From positions 2,775,257 through 2,839,256 of the forward strand of contig SJPJ01000001.1 in NCBI GenBank assembly GCA_007859835.1: a DNA stretch of 64,000 nt, in the 5' to 3' direction. The notes under the pieces were generated by a model. It was not told where the DNA came from. It made no database searches and saw only the letters and a list, made by a program, of their open reading frames with translations. Source of the stretch: Novipirellula herctigrandis (GTDB taxonomy: Bacteria > Planctomycetota > Planctomycetia > Pirellulales > Pirellulaceae). How positions within the stretch are numbered: position 1 is the stretch's first letter; each line of letters opens with the position of its first letter. This document shows, one piece after another, positions 17,501 through 25,781 of this stretch. A program made the position numbers and the translations under genes.

Positions 17501-20500
17501 GACACTGCAAATGATTTGGGGAACTGGTTACGAAACAGCTCGGGCATACGTCGAGATCGAACATCGCGGCAAGATATTGAAAAGTTACTGGACCAAACCC
17601 AAAACAACGCAAGTCCTTATCGAACAGCCCGTTGACGAATCAATGCGTGGCGGTTTCACCGTTCGTACGACCATGGTTCGCGAAAACCGAGCTTACTTCA
17701 ATACACAATTTATTGAAGTCCCATGGACGAACAAACAACTGAAGATCGAATGGGAACATTTTGTGTCTAAACTCGATCCTGCTGCAAAGGAAACCTGGAC
17801 CGCAATCATCACGGGCACCGATGCCAAGAAGATGGCGGCGGAGATGGTAGCAACGCTTTACGATGCGTCACTTGATGCGTTTCAGCCACACCAATGGCAA
17901 CGTGACTTCGGCGTTTTCTATCGAGACGGCTCCAATTTGCACTCGATGTTCCAAAATTCCCGTCAGACACTTCAAGCCTTCATCCACGGATGGCGAATCG
18001 ATTCACGCAACGGCTCGCTCACTTATCGTCACTTCCCAAACCAAATCAAAAACAATCAATGGGGATACCAACTTAGGCGTGGCATGATGATGAAAGGGGC
18101 TGCCGGTTACGCTTCTAATGCAGCGCCCGCCCCAATGATGGAAGTGGCGTTTGCAGAAGGCGAACCAATGGCGATGGCCGCTGCGGCGCCAATGGGTGGC
18201 GCGGATGCATTGCACCAAGAAGCCGCAGAAGAGGACGCTTCACTCACAGCTGAAAACGGCACCCCGGACGTCGATCTCGAAAACGTCTCGGCACGAACAA
18301 ACCTGAACGAAACCGCCTTCTTCTTTCCTCATTTGTTGGCAAGTGACGACGGCACGGTTCGGATGCAGTTCACAATGCCCGAGGCGTTGACCGAGTGGAA
18401 ATTCTTGGGGTTTGCACATGACAATGAACTACGTAGCGGACTTTTAACGGGTACAACCGTGACGGCCAAAGATTTGATGGTCCAACCCAATCCGCCACGG
18501 TTTGTCCGCGAAGGGGACATGATTGAATTCACGGTGAAAGTGGTCAACCAATCGGCGACGGCACAAACCGGTCAAGTCCGATTGTCGTTTAGCGATGCGA
18601 AAAGTGGTGACTCCGTCGATAGAGAGCTAAGCAACGCCATTCTTGACCAATCCTTCGATATCCCCAGCGGCCAATCCCAAACGCTTTCGTGGAAAATCGA
18701 AGTTCCGGAAGGGATGGGATTTTTGACATACAAAGCGGTTGGGTCGACCGGCAAATTATCCGATGGCGAAGAAGGATATTTGCCCGTGTTGTCTCAACGA
18801 ATTTTGGTCACCGAGTCGATTCCACTACCGATCCGAGGCAAACAAACGAAGGAATTTACGTTTGATAAGCTGCTTCAATCGGGCGATTCCGATACCATCC
18901 GACATCAAGCCTTGACGCTACAGATGACCTCCAATCCGTCGTGGTACGCCGTAATGGCGTTGCCATACTTGATGGAGTATCCGCATCAATGTAGCGAGCA
19001 AACCTTCAACCGACTTTATGCCAACGCCTTGGCTCGCCACATCGCAAATAGCGATCCGAAGATCGAGCGCATCTTCGAGCTGTGGCGTGGCACGCCCGCG
19101 TTGGATAGTCCGCTCGAAAAGAACGAGGAACTCAAATCGGTGATGCTCGAAGAAACGCCGTGGGTACGTCAAGCAGAAAACGAAAGTCAAGCTCGACGCA
19201 ATATAGGCATCCTGTTCGATCAAAATCGTCTCGACGATGAAACCAACCGTGCGTTGTTCAAATTGACGGAACTTCAATTGGAAAACGGTGCGTGGCCCTG
19301 GTTCCCCGGCGGCCCTGGAAACGACTACATCACACTTTACATCACTACCGGGTTTGGGCGGATGCGGCATTTGGGTGTCGACGTTGACGTGGCTTCGGCG
19401 ATCCGATCATTGACCCGACTCGATACGTGGGTCACCGATCGGTACAAGGACATCAAACCCGCCACTCGTGATAACAACCATTTATCAACCACGATTGCGT
19501 TCTATCTGTATGGCCGTAGTTTCTTCTTGAAGGATCAACCAATCGCTGCGGAACATCGTGAAGCGATCAACTATTGGCTTGGCCAAACAAAGCAGTACTG
19601 GCTCGATCTTTCTCACCGCCAATCACAGGCACACCTGGCGATCGCATCAAAACGTTTTGGCGATCTTGATACGGCCCAAGCGATCATGCGATCGATCAAA
19701 GAACGCTCGGTTTCGGACGAAGAAATGGGAATGTTCTGGCGAGAAAACGAGTTGTCTTGGTGGTGGTATCGCGCCCCGATCGAAACCCAAGCGATGATGA
19801 TCGAAGCGTTTGATGAAGTCATGGACGATCGCCAAGCAGTCGAAGATTGCAAGGTTTGGCTGCTCAAGCAAAAGCAAACTCGCGATTGGAAAACAACCAA
19901 AGCAACCGCCGATGCCGTCTACTCGTTATTGCTTCGAGGTAGTGACTTGCTCGCTTCGGACGAATTGGTTCAAGTCGATTTGGGTGGCAAAACGATCGAA
20001 CCGGTTGATGTCGAAGCGGGAACGGGCTTCTATCAAGGACGCTTTTCCAAAACCGAGATTAAGCCGGAGATGGGCAATGTAACGATGAGAAAGCTCGACG
20101 AGGGTGTCGCTTGGGGAAGCCTACATTGGCAATACCTCGAAGATATCGCCAAAGTGACGCCGCACGATGCAACGCCGCTCAAGCTAGAGAAAAAGTTGTT
20201 TGTCAAAAAGAACACCGCTGACGGTCCAACCCTTGTGGCTGTCGACGGCCCCGTTTCAGTCGGTGACGAGTTGGTCGTGCGAATTGTGCTGCGAACGGAT
20301 CGTGACATGGAATACGTTCACATGAAGGATCATCGCGGCAGCGGTACGGAACCGGTCAATGTGTTATCGCATTACAAGTACCAAGATGGGCTCGGCTATT
20401 ACGAATCGACTCGTGACACAGCAACGCATTTCTTTATGGATTATTTGCCAAAGGGAACCTATGTATTCGAGTACAGCACGCGAGTACAATTGCGCGGCGA

Positions 20501-20588
20501 GTATCAAACGGGCTTAGCAACGATCCAGTGCATGTATGCACCAGAATTCAATAGCCATAGCGAAAGCTTGGGGATCGTGGTGGATTGA
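14586..20588 (+). CDS. Alpha-2-macroglobulin family protein with thioester motif
   Basis: A 2000-residue exported protein starting at GTG 14586 with a signal peptide (about 1-27, ending WLIAQS). A helical N-terminal part (to about 360) is followed by macroglobulin domains; FTDRSIYRPGQTIRYKGICLRF marks MG2 (about 595). An Ala/Met/Glu-rich low-complexity stretch (about 1175-1230, MAMAAAAPMGGADA) could be the bait region. NETAFFFPHLLASDDG begins the A2M domain, and CSEQ at 1469-1472 is the thioester (CxEQ) at the head of the alpha-helical TED. A carboxy-terminal receptor-like domain closes it. Bacterial A2Ms trap attacking proteases in the periplasm. The usual partner, a PbpC-type peptidoglycan synthase, is not adjacent. 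The stop codon is inside a 19-bp triplication. Confidence 0.92.
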   Translation: MIKLSIRNIFLSVTFLCAFASWLIAQSPAENATWQEVQQAIHQGLPKTAIEKLEPIITNAKNEKNYAEAIKAIAMKVAMEGTIQGNQAEEKIVRLETEIEESPAEMKPMMEAVLANWYWHYFRQNNWRFMQRTQTAEPISDDITTWDLSRILAEISLHFDKALENADVLKQTPIGQYDALLEKGNSPDSYRPTLWDFVVYDALDFYQSAEQAGAKSQDAFELEASSPIFGRVDDLLAWEPNTDDNDSPTLKAIQLYQQLLTFHKNDDDKSALLDADLARLVFGNNQAVGEEKTTRFKVALKRFAEEHADHEISTRALHELATLVHREKDYVEAKKIAEVGLNRHPNSIGANRCYNLIRQIEAPSASADTERVWNNPWPTINVRYRNIEKVHLRLVPFDFEEYARSNRWQPTAFNQEERSKLLRVTPVKQWSADLPKTADYKETVEQLPVPKDVPSGSYFLIASHREDFSDDDNQVSMTEVWVSKLALVLRNAYSIDYIEGFVLDAKSGMPKANATVRMWTRIRGNKRVGLPNLRTDANGVFRFDGDGRGGVLFHVSADGETLSSKDNISTYRNRDSETTVEQTRFFTDRSIYRPGQTIRYKGICLRFNQKRNNYQTISNRNVVVVFSDANNKEIERVSLRTNDYGSFSGSVTAPRDRLMGQMFLRVDGKPPGQTAIRVEEYKRPKFKVTLNPPSEAAKLNGDVKLQGNATAYTGAAIDDSLVSYRIVREVRYPIWWGWSTGRFWFPDRTQGNQEIAHGTVRTNTNGSFDIEFVAKPDLSVPTESEPTFMYTVYADVTDSAGETRSDQMTVNVGYTALAATMNVDDWLTPKEPIKLSITTKSLDGQGQSAKGTVKVYELKQPNTVARPPLAGNGHWPLGHAADGDKDMSDPNAWELGDEVATEAFETDGAGNATLNVKLDAGVYRATLETRDRFGKEVTALLPIQVLDPDAKKLNIRIPNLAVAQDNSLEPGETLQMIWGTGYETARAYVEIEHRGKILKSYWTKPKTTQVLIEQPVDESMRGGFTVRTTMVRENRAYFNTQFIEVPWTNKQLKIEWEHFVSKLDPAAKETWTAIITGTDAKKMAAEMVATLYDASLDAFQPHQWQRDFGVFYRDGSNLHSMFQNSRQTLQAFIHGWRIDSRNGSLTYRHFPNQIKNNQWGYQLRRGMMMKGAAGYASNAAPAPMMEVAFAEGEPMAMAAAAPMGGADALHQEAAEEDASLTAENGTPDVDLENVSARTNLNETAFFFPHLLASDDGTVRMQFTMPEALTEWKFLGFAHDNELRSGLLTGTTVTAKDLMVQPNPPRFVREGDMIEFTVKVVNQSATAQTGQVRLSFSDAKSGDSVDRELSNAILDQSFDIPSGQSQTLSWKIEVPEGMGFLTYKAVGSTGKLSDGEEGYLPVLSQRILVTESIPLPIRGKQTKEFTFDKLLQSGDSDTIRHQALTLQMTSNPSWYAVMALPYLMEYPHQCSEQTFNRLYANALARHIANSDPKIERIFELWRGTPALDSPLEKNEELKSVMLEETPWVRQAENESQARRNIGILFDQNRLDDETNRALFKLTELQLENGAWPWFPGGPGNDYITLYITTGFGRMRHLGVDVDVASAIRSLTRLDTWVTDRYKDIKPATRDNNHLSTTIAFYLYGRSFFLKDQPIAAEHREAINYWLGQTKQYWLDLSHRQSQAHLAIASKRFGDLDTAQAIMRSIKERSVSDEEMGMFWRENELSWWWYRAPIETQAMMIEAFDEVMDDRQAVEDCKVWLLKQKQTRDWKTTKATADAVYSLLLRGSDLLASDELVQVDLGGKTIEPVDVEAGTGFYQGRFSKTEIKPEMGNVTMRKLDEGVAWGSLHWQYLEDIAKVTPHDATPLKLEKKLFVKKNTADGPTLVAVDGPVSVGDELVVRIVLRTDRDMEYVHMKDHRGSGTEPVNVLSHYKYQDGLGYYESTRDTATHFFMDYLPKGTYVFEYSTRVQLRGEYQTGLATIQCMYAPEFNSHSESLGIVVD

Positions 20589-20640
20589 GCTTCATCGGGC
20601 CAATTGAGCTTTATCGGGCCAATTGAGCTTCATCGGGCCA
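20584..20640 (+). repeat. 19-bp triplication across the alpha-2-macroglobulin stop codon
   Basis: Three units of ATTGAGCTTCATCGGGCCA run end to end (20584-20602, 20603-20621 with one T for C, 20622-20640). The first carries the final bases of the last Asp codon and the TGA stop (20586-20588). Confidence 0.95.
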
Positions 20641-20802
20641 ACGGCTCAGCAGTTTGCCTGAGCCTGCCTGTTGAAGACTGCCAACCTAGGCCGAACGAAA
20701 CACAGCGTCGTTCCATCCCACACGGAAATCAAAAGACCGGTCGCGGTAAATGGCCCCGACGGTGCCCCTTTCAAGTCTCGCCTGAGGTTTGACAAGAGTT
20801 TG

Positions 20803-22305
20803 CTATACCGATCTCACAATCACTTTAGCTCCCTGTTTCCCAATCACTTTCACTTGCGTTCCGCTCTCGATAAAGTCCCCTTCGGTGACGACGTCGACCG
20901 AGTAGTCGTCGATTTGGATTTTTCCGCTCGGTCGCAGCGGGGAAACTGCTTCACCGACGTTGCCGACTTCGACTCGTTGCCAACCGGGAAGCAGAGCTTC
21001 GCTCGCCATATTGCTTGTCGACACACCTTCGAGCGCAACGGTCGGTTTGAGCGTCAAGCGGCTCAGCCCTGGTATATCCTGAATGAACTGCGATAGAAAC
21101 AACAGTGCTAATAAGAACGCGGCAAATGCGCCGACGACGGTCAACACATCCATACCAAGCCCCGATAAATCTTCGGCACTTTGTGGCAACAAAAATCGGC
21201 GAGATGCCATCACGAGCGACCCGAGTGTTAGCACAATCCCGCCGATGCCAGCGATGCCAAAGCCAGGAATCACAAACATTTCGGCACCAATAAACAGGAT
21301 CCCAATCACGAATAGCGTCACTTCGAGCCATCCCGCAGTGCCGCCGAGAAAACGGCTCCAAAAGAACAAGCCAAAACAGAGTAGCGATGTCAGCCCACCG
21401 ACGCCCAATCCCGGAGCACTCAATTCCATTACCAGCGCAACCAACCCAATCACGATCAATAGGAAAGTGACAAAACCGGTATTGAGCAGGAACACCATGG
21501 TATCGACCCAAGTTCGTTCCATAACAGGAATCGGTTCGGATACATTGAGCACTTCGGCAAGTTCATCGCGGCTATCGATTGTTTGATTTGCCATGCCAAG
21601 TTCGGTTGCTCGGCGTCCATTCGCGGTAAAGAACATCTCTTTGCCTGCTTCGCGAACCGATGCCCCCTTGGTCCATTCGTCTTGGTCGTCGAGCGACGCC
21701 CATTCCTTGTTGCTAAAATAGCGGATAGCACCGTCGCTATTGTTGGTCGCTTTAAAGACCACCATGTCTTTGTCAGTCATCTTTTCTGCTAGTGCAATCG
21801 GTCGATTCGTTGCAGACGCAGTGTCGCGGACTTTCTGAGCCAATACACTTCGGCTTTTCGCTTCGGTGTAACGATAAGCACCATCAGCGCCCATCACAAT
21901 TTCGCCTGCATCACCGATCCGAGCATCGGGAAGCATAATGATTCGGTCACATGCCAAAGAGAAAAGCGCCGCGCCGCTGATTGCATCTTTTTCGATAAAT
22001 GCAACGGTTTCAACATCCTTTGCATCGAGCACCATGTCCATCAAATCAAAGGTCACATAAGTGAACCCGCCTGGGCTATGGATATCGAAAATCACCACAT
22101 CGACGCCCGATCTAACGGCATCGTCAAATTTCCGTTTCAGCAGCGCCCCACTGAGTGGATTGATGTCTTCGTGCAGCGGAATCATGACAGCCCGCCGAGC
22201 CGGTTGGTTTGAGTCGACTTTTTCGGCCACCGCATCTTGCCCCCGCGATGGGAGCGAAACGAGTGCCAAGCTCAGAGTCAGAAAACAACAAAAAAATCCA
22301 CGCAT
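20803..22305 (-). CDS. NfeD-family membrane serine protease (ClpP-class)
   Basis: A 500-residue long-form NfeD protein. A signal/anchor segment (MRGFFCCFLTLSLALVSLPSRG) is followed by a ClpP-class serine protease domain (about 38-240): IFDIHSPGG oxyanion region and the likely nucleophile Ser110 in DAISGAAL, with the catalytic Lys expected in the helix around SVLAQKVRD. Then come several membrane helices (MVFLLNTGFVTFLLIVIGLV through AFAAFLLALLFL) and a C-terminal OB-fold NfeD domain ending VKVIGKQGAKVIV. The family degrades membrane substrates and is often paired with a stomatin, not seen here. The ATG at 22305 is preferred over the longer frame (to 22455) because a promoter-like sequence lies at 22349-22376. 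It is convergent with the alpha-2-macroglobulin gene. Confidence 0.88.
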   Translation of the reverse strand: MRGFFCCFLTLSLALVSLPSRGQDAVAEKVDSNQPARRAVMIPLHEDINPLSGALLKRKFDDAVRSGVDVVIFDIHSPGGFTYVTFDLMDMVLDAKDVETVAFIEKDAISGAALFSLACDRIIMLPDARIGDAGEIVMGADGAYRYTEAKSRSVLAQKVRDTASATNRPIALAEKMTDKDMVVFKATNNSDGAIRYFSNKEWASLDDQDEWTKGASVREAGKEMFFTANGRRATELGMANQTIDSRDELAEVLNVSEPIPVMERTWVDTMVFLLNTGFVTFLLIVIGLVALVMELSAPGLGVGGLTSLLCFGLFFWSRFLGGTAGWLEVTLFVIGILFIGAEMFVIPGFGIAGIGGIVLTLGSLVMASRRFLLPQSAEDLSGLGMDVLTVVGAFAAFLLALLFLSQFIQDIPGLSRLTLKPTVALEGVSTSNMASEALLPGWQRVEVGNVGEAVSPLRPSGKIQIDDYSVDVVTEGDFIESGTQVKVIGKQGAKVIVRSV

Positions 22306-22348
22306 AAGAATTTTCGGGGAAAGCAGATAGTGGTTGATCACCGCCGCG

Positions 22349-22376
22349 ATCATAATGCAAAAATACACTTCCTCAA
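22349..22376 (-). promoter_or_regulatory. Candidate sigma70 promoter of the NfeD gene
   Basis: Read on the minus strand: TTGAGG (22376-22371), 16 bases, TATGAT (22354-22349). The implied transcript start is about 35 bases before the chosen ATG at 22305. It lies in the 127-base gap shared with the divergent sulfatase gene. Confidence 0.45.
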
Positions 22377-22432
22377 TTTTAGCAACCATCCGAGATTGCT
22401 GCAGGAAGTAAATTCGGCGCTGTTGGATTAGA

Positions 22433-24328
22433 ATGAACTCCGATCCTACCTCCAAAAACCCAGAAATGTCTATGAATCACGCGCAATCCGCTATGCGACT
22501 CTGTATTTACTTGCTTCTTTTCATGGTTTCCCCCTGCGTCAATGCGGCCGATCGCCCCAACTTTGTTTGGATCATGTCCGAAGACAACTCGACGAGCTAC
22601 CTGAGACACTTTGACACGAATGGTGCTCCGGCACCTCATATTGAGGCATTGGCCGAGCATGGAATTACGTTTGATCGTGCGTTCAGCTGTGCTCCGGTCT
22701 GTTCGGTTGCTCGCACCACGCTGATCACTTCTTGTTATGCGCCACGCATCGGCACTCAATATCATCGCCGTAGCAAGATGGCGGCAATGCCATCGGGGCT
22801 AAAGATGTTTCCTGCCTATTTGCGTCAGGCTGGCTATTACACAACCAACAATAGTAAAGAAGACTACAACGCTACGAAGTCGGACGACGTTTGGGACGCC
22901 TCATCGAAAAAGGCATCATGGAAAAATCGCCCCGAACCGTCCACTCCATTTTTCCACGTTGTGACGACTACCTTGTCGCATGAAAGCAGTCTTCACTTCC
23001 CCGAAACCACTTTGAAAGAGTCGACGAAGACCGATCCGAGCCAAGTTTCGTTGCCACCCTATTTCCCCGACACCGAAGTTTTTCGGTACACGCTCGCTCG
23101 ATACCATGACCGGATCATGGCGGTCGATAACGTGGTCGGTAAGATCGTAGAGGAATTGACACAGGCGGGTGAACTTGAAAACACCTTCCTATTTTACTTT
23201 GGTGACCACGGCGGAGTATTGCCACGGTCAAAGGGCTATTTGTTTGAGTCGGGCCTACGCGTTCCGTTAGTTGTCCGTGTCCCCGAGAAATGGAAAGGCT
23301 CCGTCGCTCGGGAATTGGGAAGTCGCACAGACGGCTTCGTCGAGTTCGTCGACTTTGGGCCCACCGTATTGAAACTTGCCGAAGTCGAAATCCCAAGTGG
23401 GATCGACGGCAACCCGTTTCTAGGCAAGGGGACCGACGCCAAAGAAGTCGACGGTCGGAACGAGACCTTCGGCTATGCGGACCGATTTGATGAAAAAACG
23501 GATCTAGTCCGTTCACTTCGCATTGGCGACCTCAAATACATCCGTAACTTTGAACCGTATTATCCCGATGGACTTCAAAACAACTACCGCTACAAAATGT
23601 TGGCGTACCAACAGTGGCGAGACCTTCACAATGAAGGGAAGCTCAACAAGGTTCAAGACCAGTTCTTCGTGCCCAAAACGGTCGAGGCATTGTACGATCT
23701 CCAAAGCGATCCACACGAAGTCCATAATTTGGCTAGCGACCCCAAATTTTCGAAGACACTTGCGCAGATACGAGCGAGATTGAACGAGCGGCTCAAAGCG
23801 ATGCCCGACCTAAGCTTCGCCACCGAAGCGGGGCTGTACAATATGGCGATGGACAATCCTGTCGCCGCGGGCCAAAAACACCGCGAAGGAATTGGTCGAC
23901 TAATCGACATCGCCAACCTATCGCTATTACCGTTTGCGGAAGCCGAACCGAAACTGCGGCAAGCGATCGAGAGTAAATCACCCTGGGAACAGTACTGGGG
24001 CCTCATCGCCGCATGTTGTTTCGGACCAGACGCTGCACCACTATCCGACACCGTCAAACCACTTCTCGAGAAGGCTCAACCGTTGGTCGTAATGCGGGCC
24101 GCCGAGTTCATGGCGCTTGCAACGGACGACGACCCACGTCCCGCGCTGTATCGAGCAATCAGTGGATGCAGCATCGAACCCGAAGCGTTACGAGTACTCA
24201 ACAGCGCCGTGTTTTTACACGACGGCTTTGGCGACCGATTACGGATCAATGCTTCGGAGATCAATTTACCGGAGGCATTGATGGACAAACGGGATGTCAC
24301 CAATCGGGTGGAGTATTTGGGGCGCTAA
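22433..24328 (+). CDS. Formylglycine-dependent sulfatase (type I, exported)
   Basis: A 631-residue sulfatase. The signature C-x-[P/A]-x-R is present as CSVAR with Cys90 as the residue converted to formylglycine, preceded by the metal-site region NFVWIMSEDNS. HIEALAEHGITFDRAFS and FYFGDHGGVLPRSKGYLFESGLRVPLVV are family hallmarks of the alkaline phosphatase superfamily, with the Asp-His metal ligands in GDHGG. An N-terminal signal peptide (MRLCIYLLLFMVSPCVNA) shows export. Which of the in-frame ATGs (22433, 22469, 22475, 22493) is used is uncertain, and none has a clear ribosome-binding site. The C-terminal 150 residues after the sulfatase fold carry a HEAT-like helical stretch. Planctomycetes use many sulfatases to desulfate marine polysaccharides; the exact substrate cannot be read here. 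Confidence 0.93.
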   Translation: MNSDPTSKNPEMSMNHAQSAMRLCIYLLLFMVSPCVNAADRPNFVWIMSEDNSTSYLRHFDTNGAPAPHIEALAEHGITFDRAFSCAPVCSVARTTLITSCYAPRIGTQYHRRSKMAAMPSGLKMFPAYLRQAGYYTTNNSKEDYNATKSDDVWDASSKKASWKNRPEPSTPFFHVVTTTLSHESSLHFPETTLKESTKTDPSQVSLPPYFPDTEVFRYTLARYHDRIMAVDNVVGKIVEELTQAGELENTFLFYFGDHGGVLPRSKGYLFESGLRVPLVVRVPEKWKGSVARELGSRTDGFVEFVDFGPTVLKLAEVEIPSGIDGNPFLGKGTDAKEVDGRNETFGYADRFDEKTDLVRSLRIGDLKYIRNFEPYYPDGLQNNYRYKMLAYQQWRDLHNEGKLNKVQDQFFVPKTVEALYDLQSDPHEVHNLASDPKFSKTLAQIRARLNERLKAMPDLSFATEAGLYNMAMDNPVAAGQKHREGIGRLIDIANLSLLPFAEAEPKLRQAIESKSPWEQYWGLIAACCFGPDAAPLSDTVKPLLEKAQPLVVMRAAEFMALATDDDPRPALYRAISGCSIEPEALRVLNSAVFLHDGFGDRLRINASEINLPEALMDKRDVTNRVEYLGR

Positions 24329-24359
24329 GAGTGTCGCCTTTTACTGCAGCAAAATGCGG

Positions 24360-25781
24360 TTATCGAACTCCAAAAACTTGGATTTCGCCTCGCCGTGTAT
24401 AACGCAACGATGCGTCATATTTATCAGGACGCTCGGTCACCCATCTTGAGATATTGACATCGAAATCCCAAATCGCCATCGGATACCAGGTATAGGCGAC
24501 GTCGTCTTCGTTGTCGACTTCATACCCAAGGGTAATTCCATCATGCCTTGCACAATCTTGTGGCGAGAAACCAACCTTCGATAGTTCGGTGAGCTCGGAT
24601 GGCCAGCGACCTTCTTGCATCCGGAACTGCTTGATCGCGATCGTCACCAATGTCCAACGTCGCTCAAAGTCGATCTTTTGCATCCTATCAACGCGACCAT
24701 CGATTCCCCATCGAAACCAACTCAGGTCACCAAGGATTGTGGCATAGGGAACGTTCACGACCGAGTAGTCGCGAGGTGAGTCATTTCTCTTTTCCCGCTT
24801 GGGTTTGCGTCGGTATTCGGCAAGCCCCTTTTCGAGTTCTCTAATTTGCTCGGTATCGGATTCCATTTCCTCAAGTAGCTTCCGAATCGCAGCCGAGGGA
24901 GTTCCGTAAGGTGCAAAGTCGACCCCGCCCATCACCTCCACCGAAAGGCACCCTGTTGAACGCGAGGTATAATAGTCGAGGTCTAACGCATTTTCGGATG
25001 CGACTGAATGCTTGACTCGATCCACGAGGTCATCGAGCGGTTCGAGTTGACCACGCAATTGTTCAAACTGTTCCGGTTCGGTCCAAAAACCAAGTTCGAG
25101 GGATTGTCGGATCAAGAGATAACGTTGCTGATCCGAGAACATTCGAAATCGACTCAATCCAAATTTTGACTTTGTGTCGAAGGCATCGGCAACCTGCTTC
25201 ATCATTTCAAGCGTTAGCATCGCTCTCGAGCGGTCCCCTTCGTGAACTGCCACACGAAACTCTCGGCTCATTAAGTCTGTCAACAAATTCACATAGTGGT
25301 AATCGCTAATTGAAGAATGACGACTGAATCGGGACGATGGAAGCCATACTGGCGAGGTGTCTTCCGCAAGGAGTTTTTGGACTTGCTCAATGATCGGCTG
25401 AGCCCGCTCGACAAACGGTTCTTCAAGCAAACCTTCCGCCCATGGTTCACCTTCGGCTGCCAGTTCTTCTTCTCGTCCTTCGTTACGCGCCTTAAGAGAC
25501 GCAAATTGATCCCAAAGCGCATAGGTGGCGGACAAGACATCAAGCCAAGCAGCAGACCGTTCATCTGACGCGGCATCGTTTGACCAATTTGCAAATGAAG
25601 TTGTGTTGATTGGCTTCCCTTCCTCGGTCCAGTTTGCAAGAATCGCTTTCACATCACCTGCGGCTAGCGATTCACGGACTTTGCCAACGGCAAACAGGGC
25701 CACAAGCAGAACCAATGGGATCGAAATGAGGCTTAGATAGAACCACTCGGATCGGTGAGTTGAACGGGTCGTTTTCATCAT
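24360..25781 (-). CDS. Unknown membrane-anchored protein co-transcribed with an ABC exporter
   Basis: A 473-residue protein of unknown function. A short basic N-terminus is followed by one membrane segment (FYLSLISIPLVLLVALFAVGKV) and a large, mostly helical, charged domain predicted outside the cytoplasm; the C-terminal end (GRWPSELTELSKVGFSPQDCARHDG) resembles the closing segment seen in many planctomycete proteins of unknown role. Its ATG overlaps the stop of the ABC permease in TAATG, so translation is coupled and it very likely works with the transporter as an accessory or sensor protein; this is inference from position. It is convergent with the sulfatase. Confidence 0.7.
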   Translation of the reverse strand: MMKTTRSTHRSEWFYLSLISIPLVLLVALFAVGKVRESLAAGDVKAILANWTEEGKPINTTSFANWSNDAASDERSAAWLDVLSATYALWDQFASLKARNEGREEELAAEGEPWAEGLLEEPFVERAQPIIEQVQKLLAEDTSPVWLPSSRFSRHSSISDYHYVNLLTDLMSREFRVAVHEGDRSRAMLTLEMMKQVADAFDTKSKFGLSRFRMFSDQQRYLLIRQSLELGFWTEPEQFEQLRGQLEPLDDLVDRVKHSVASENALDLDYYTSRSTGCLSVEVMGGVDFAPYGTPSAAIRKLLEEMESDTEQIRELEKGLAEYRRKPKREKRNDSPRDYSVVNVPYATILGDLSWFRWGIDGRVDRMQKIDFERRWTLVTIAIKQFRMQEGRWPSELTELSKVGFSPQDCARHDGITLGYEVDNEDDVAYTWYPMAIWDFDVNISRWVTERPDKYDASLRYTRRGEIQVFGVR

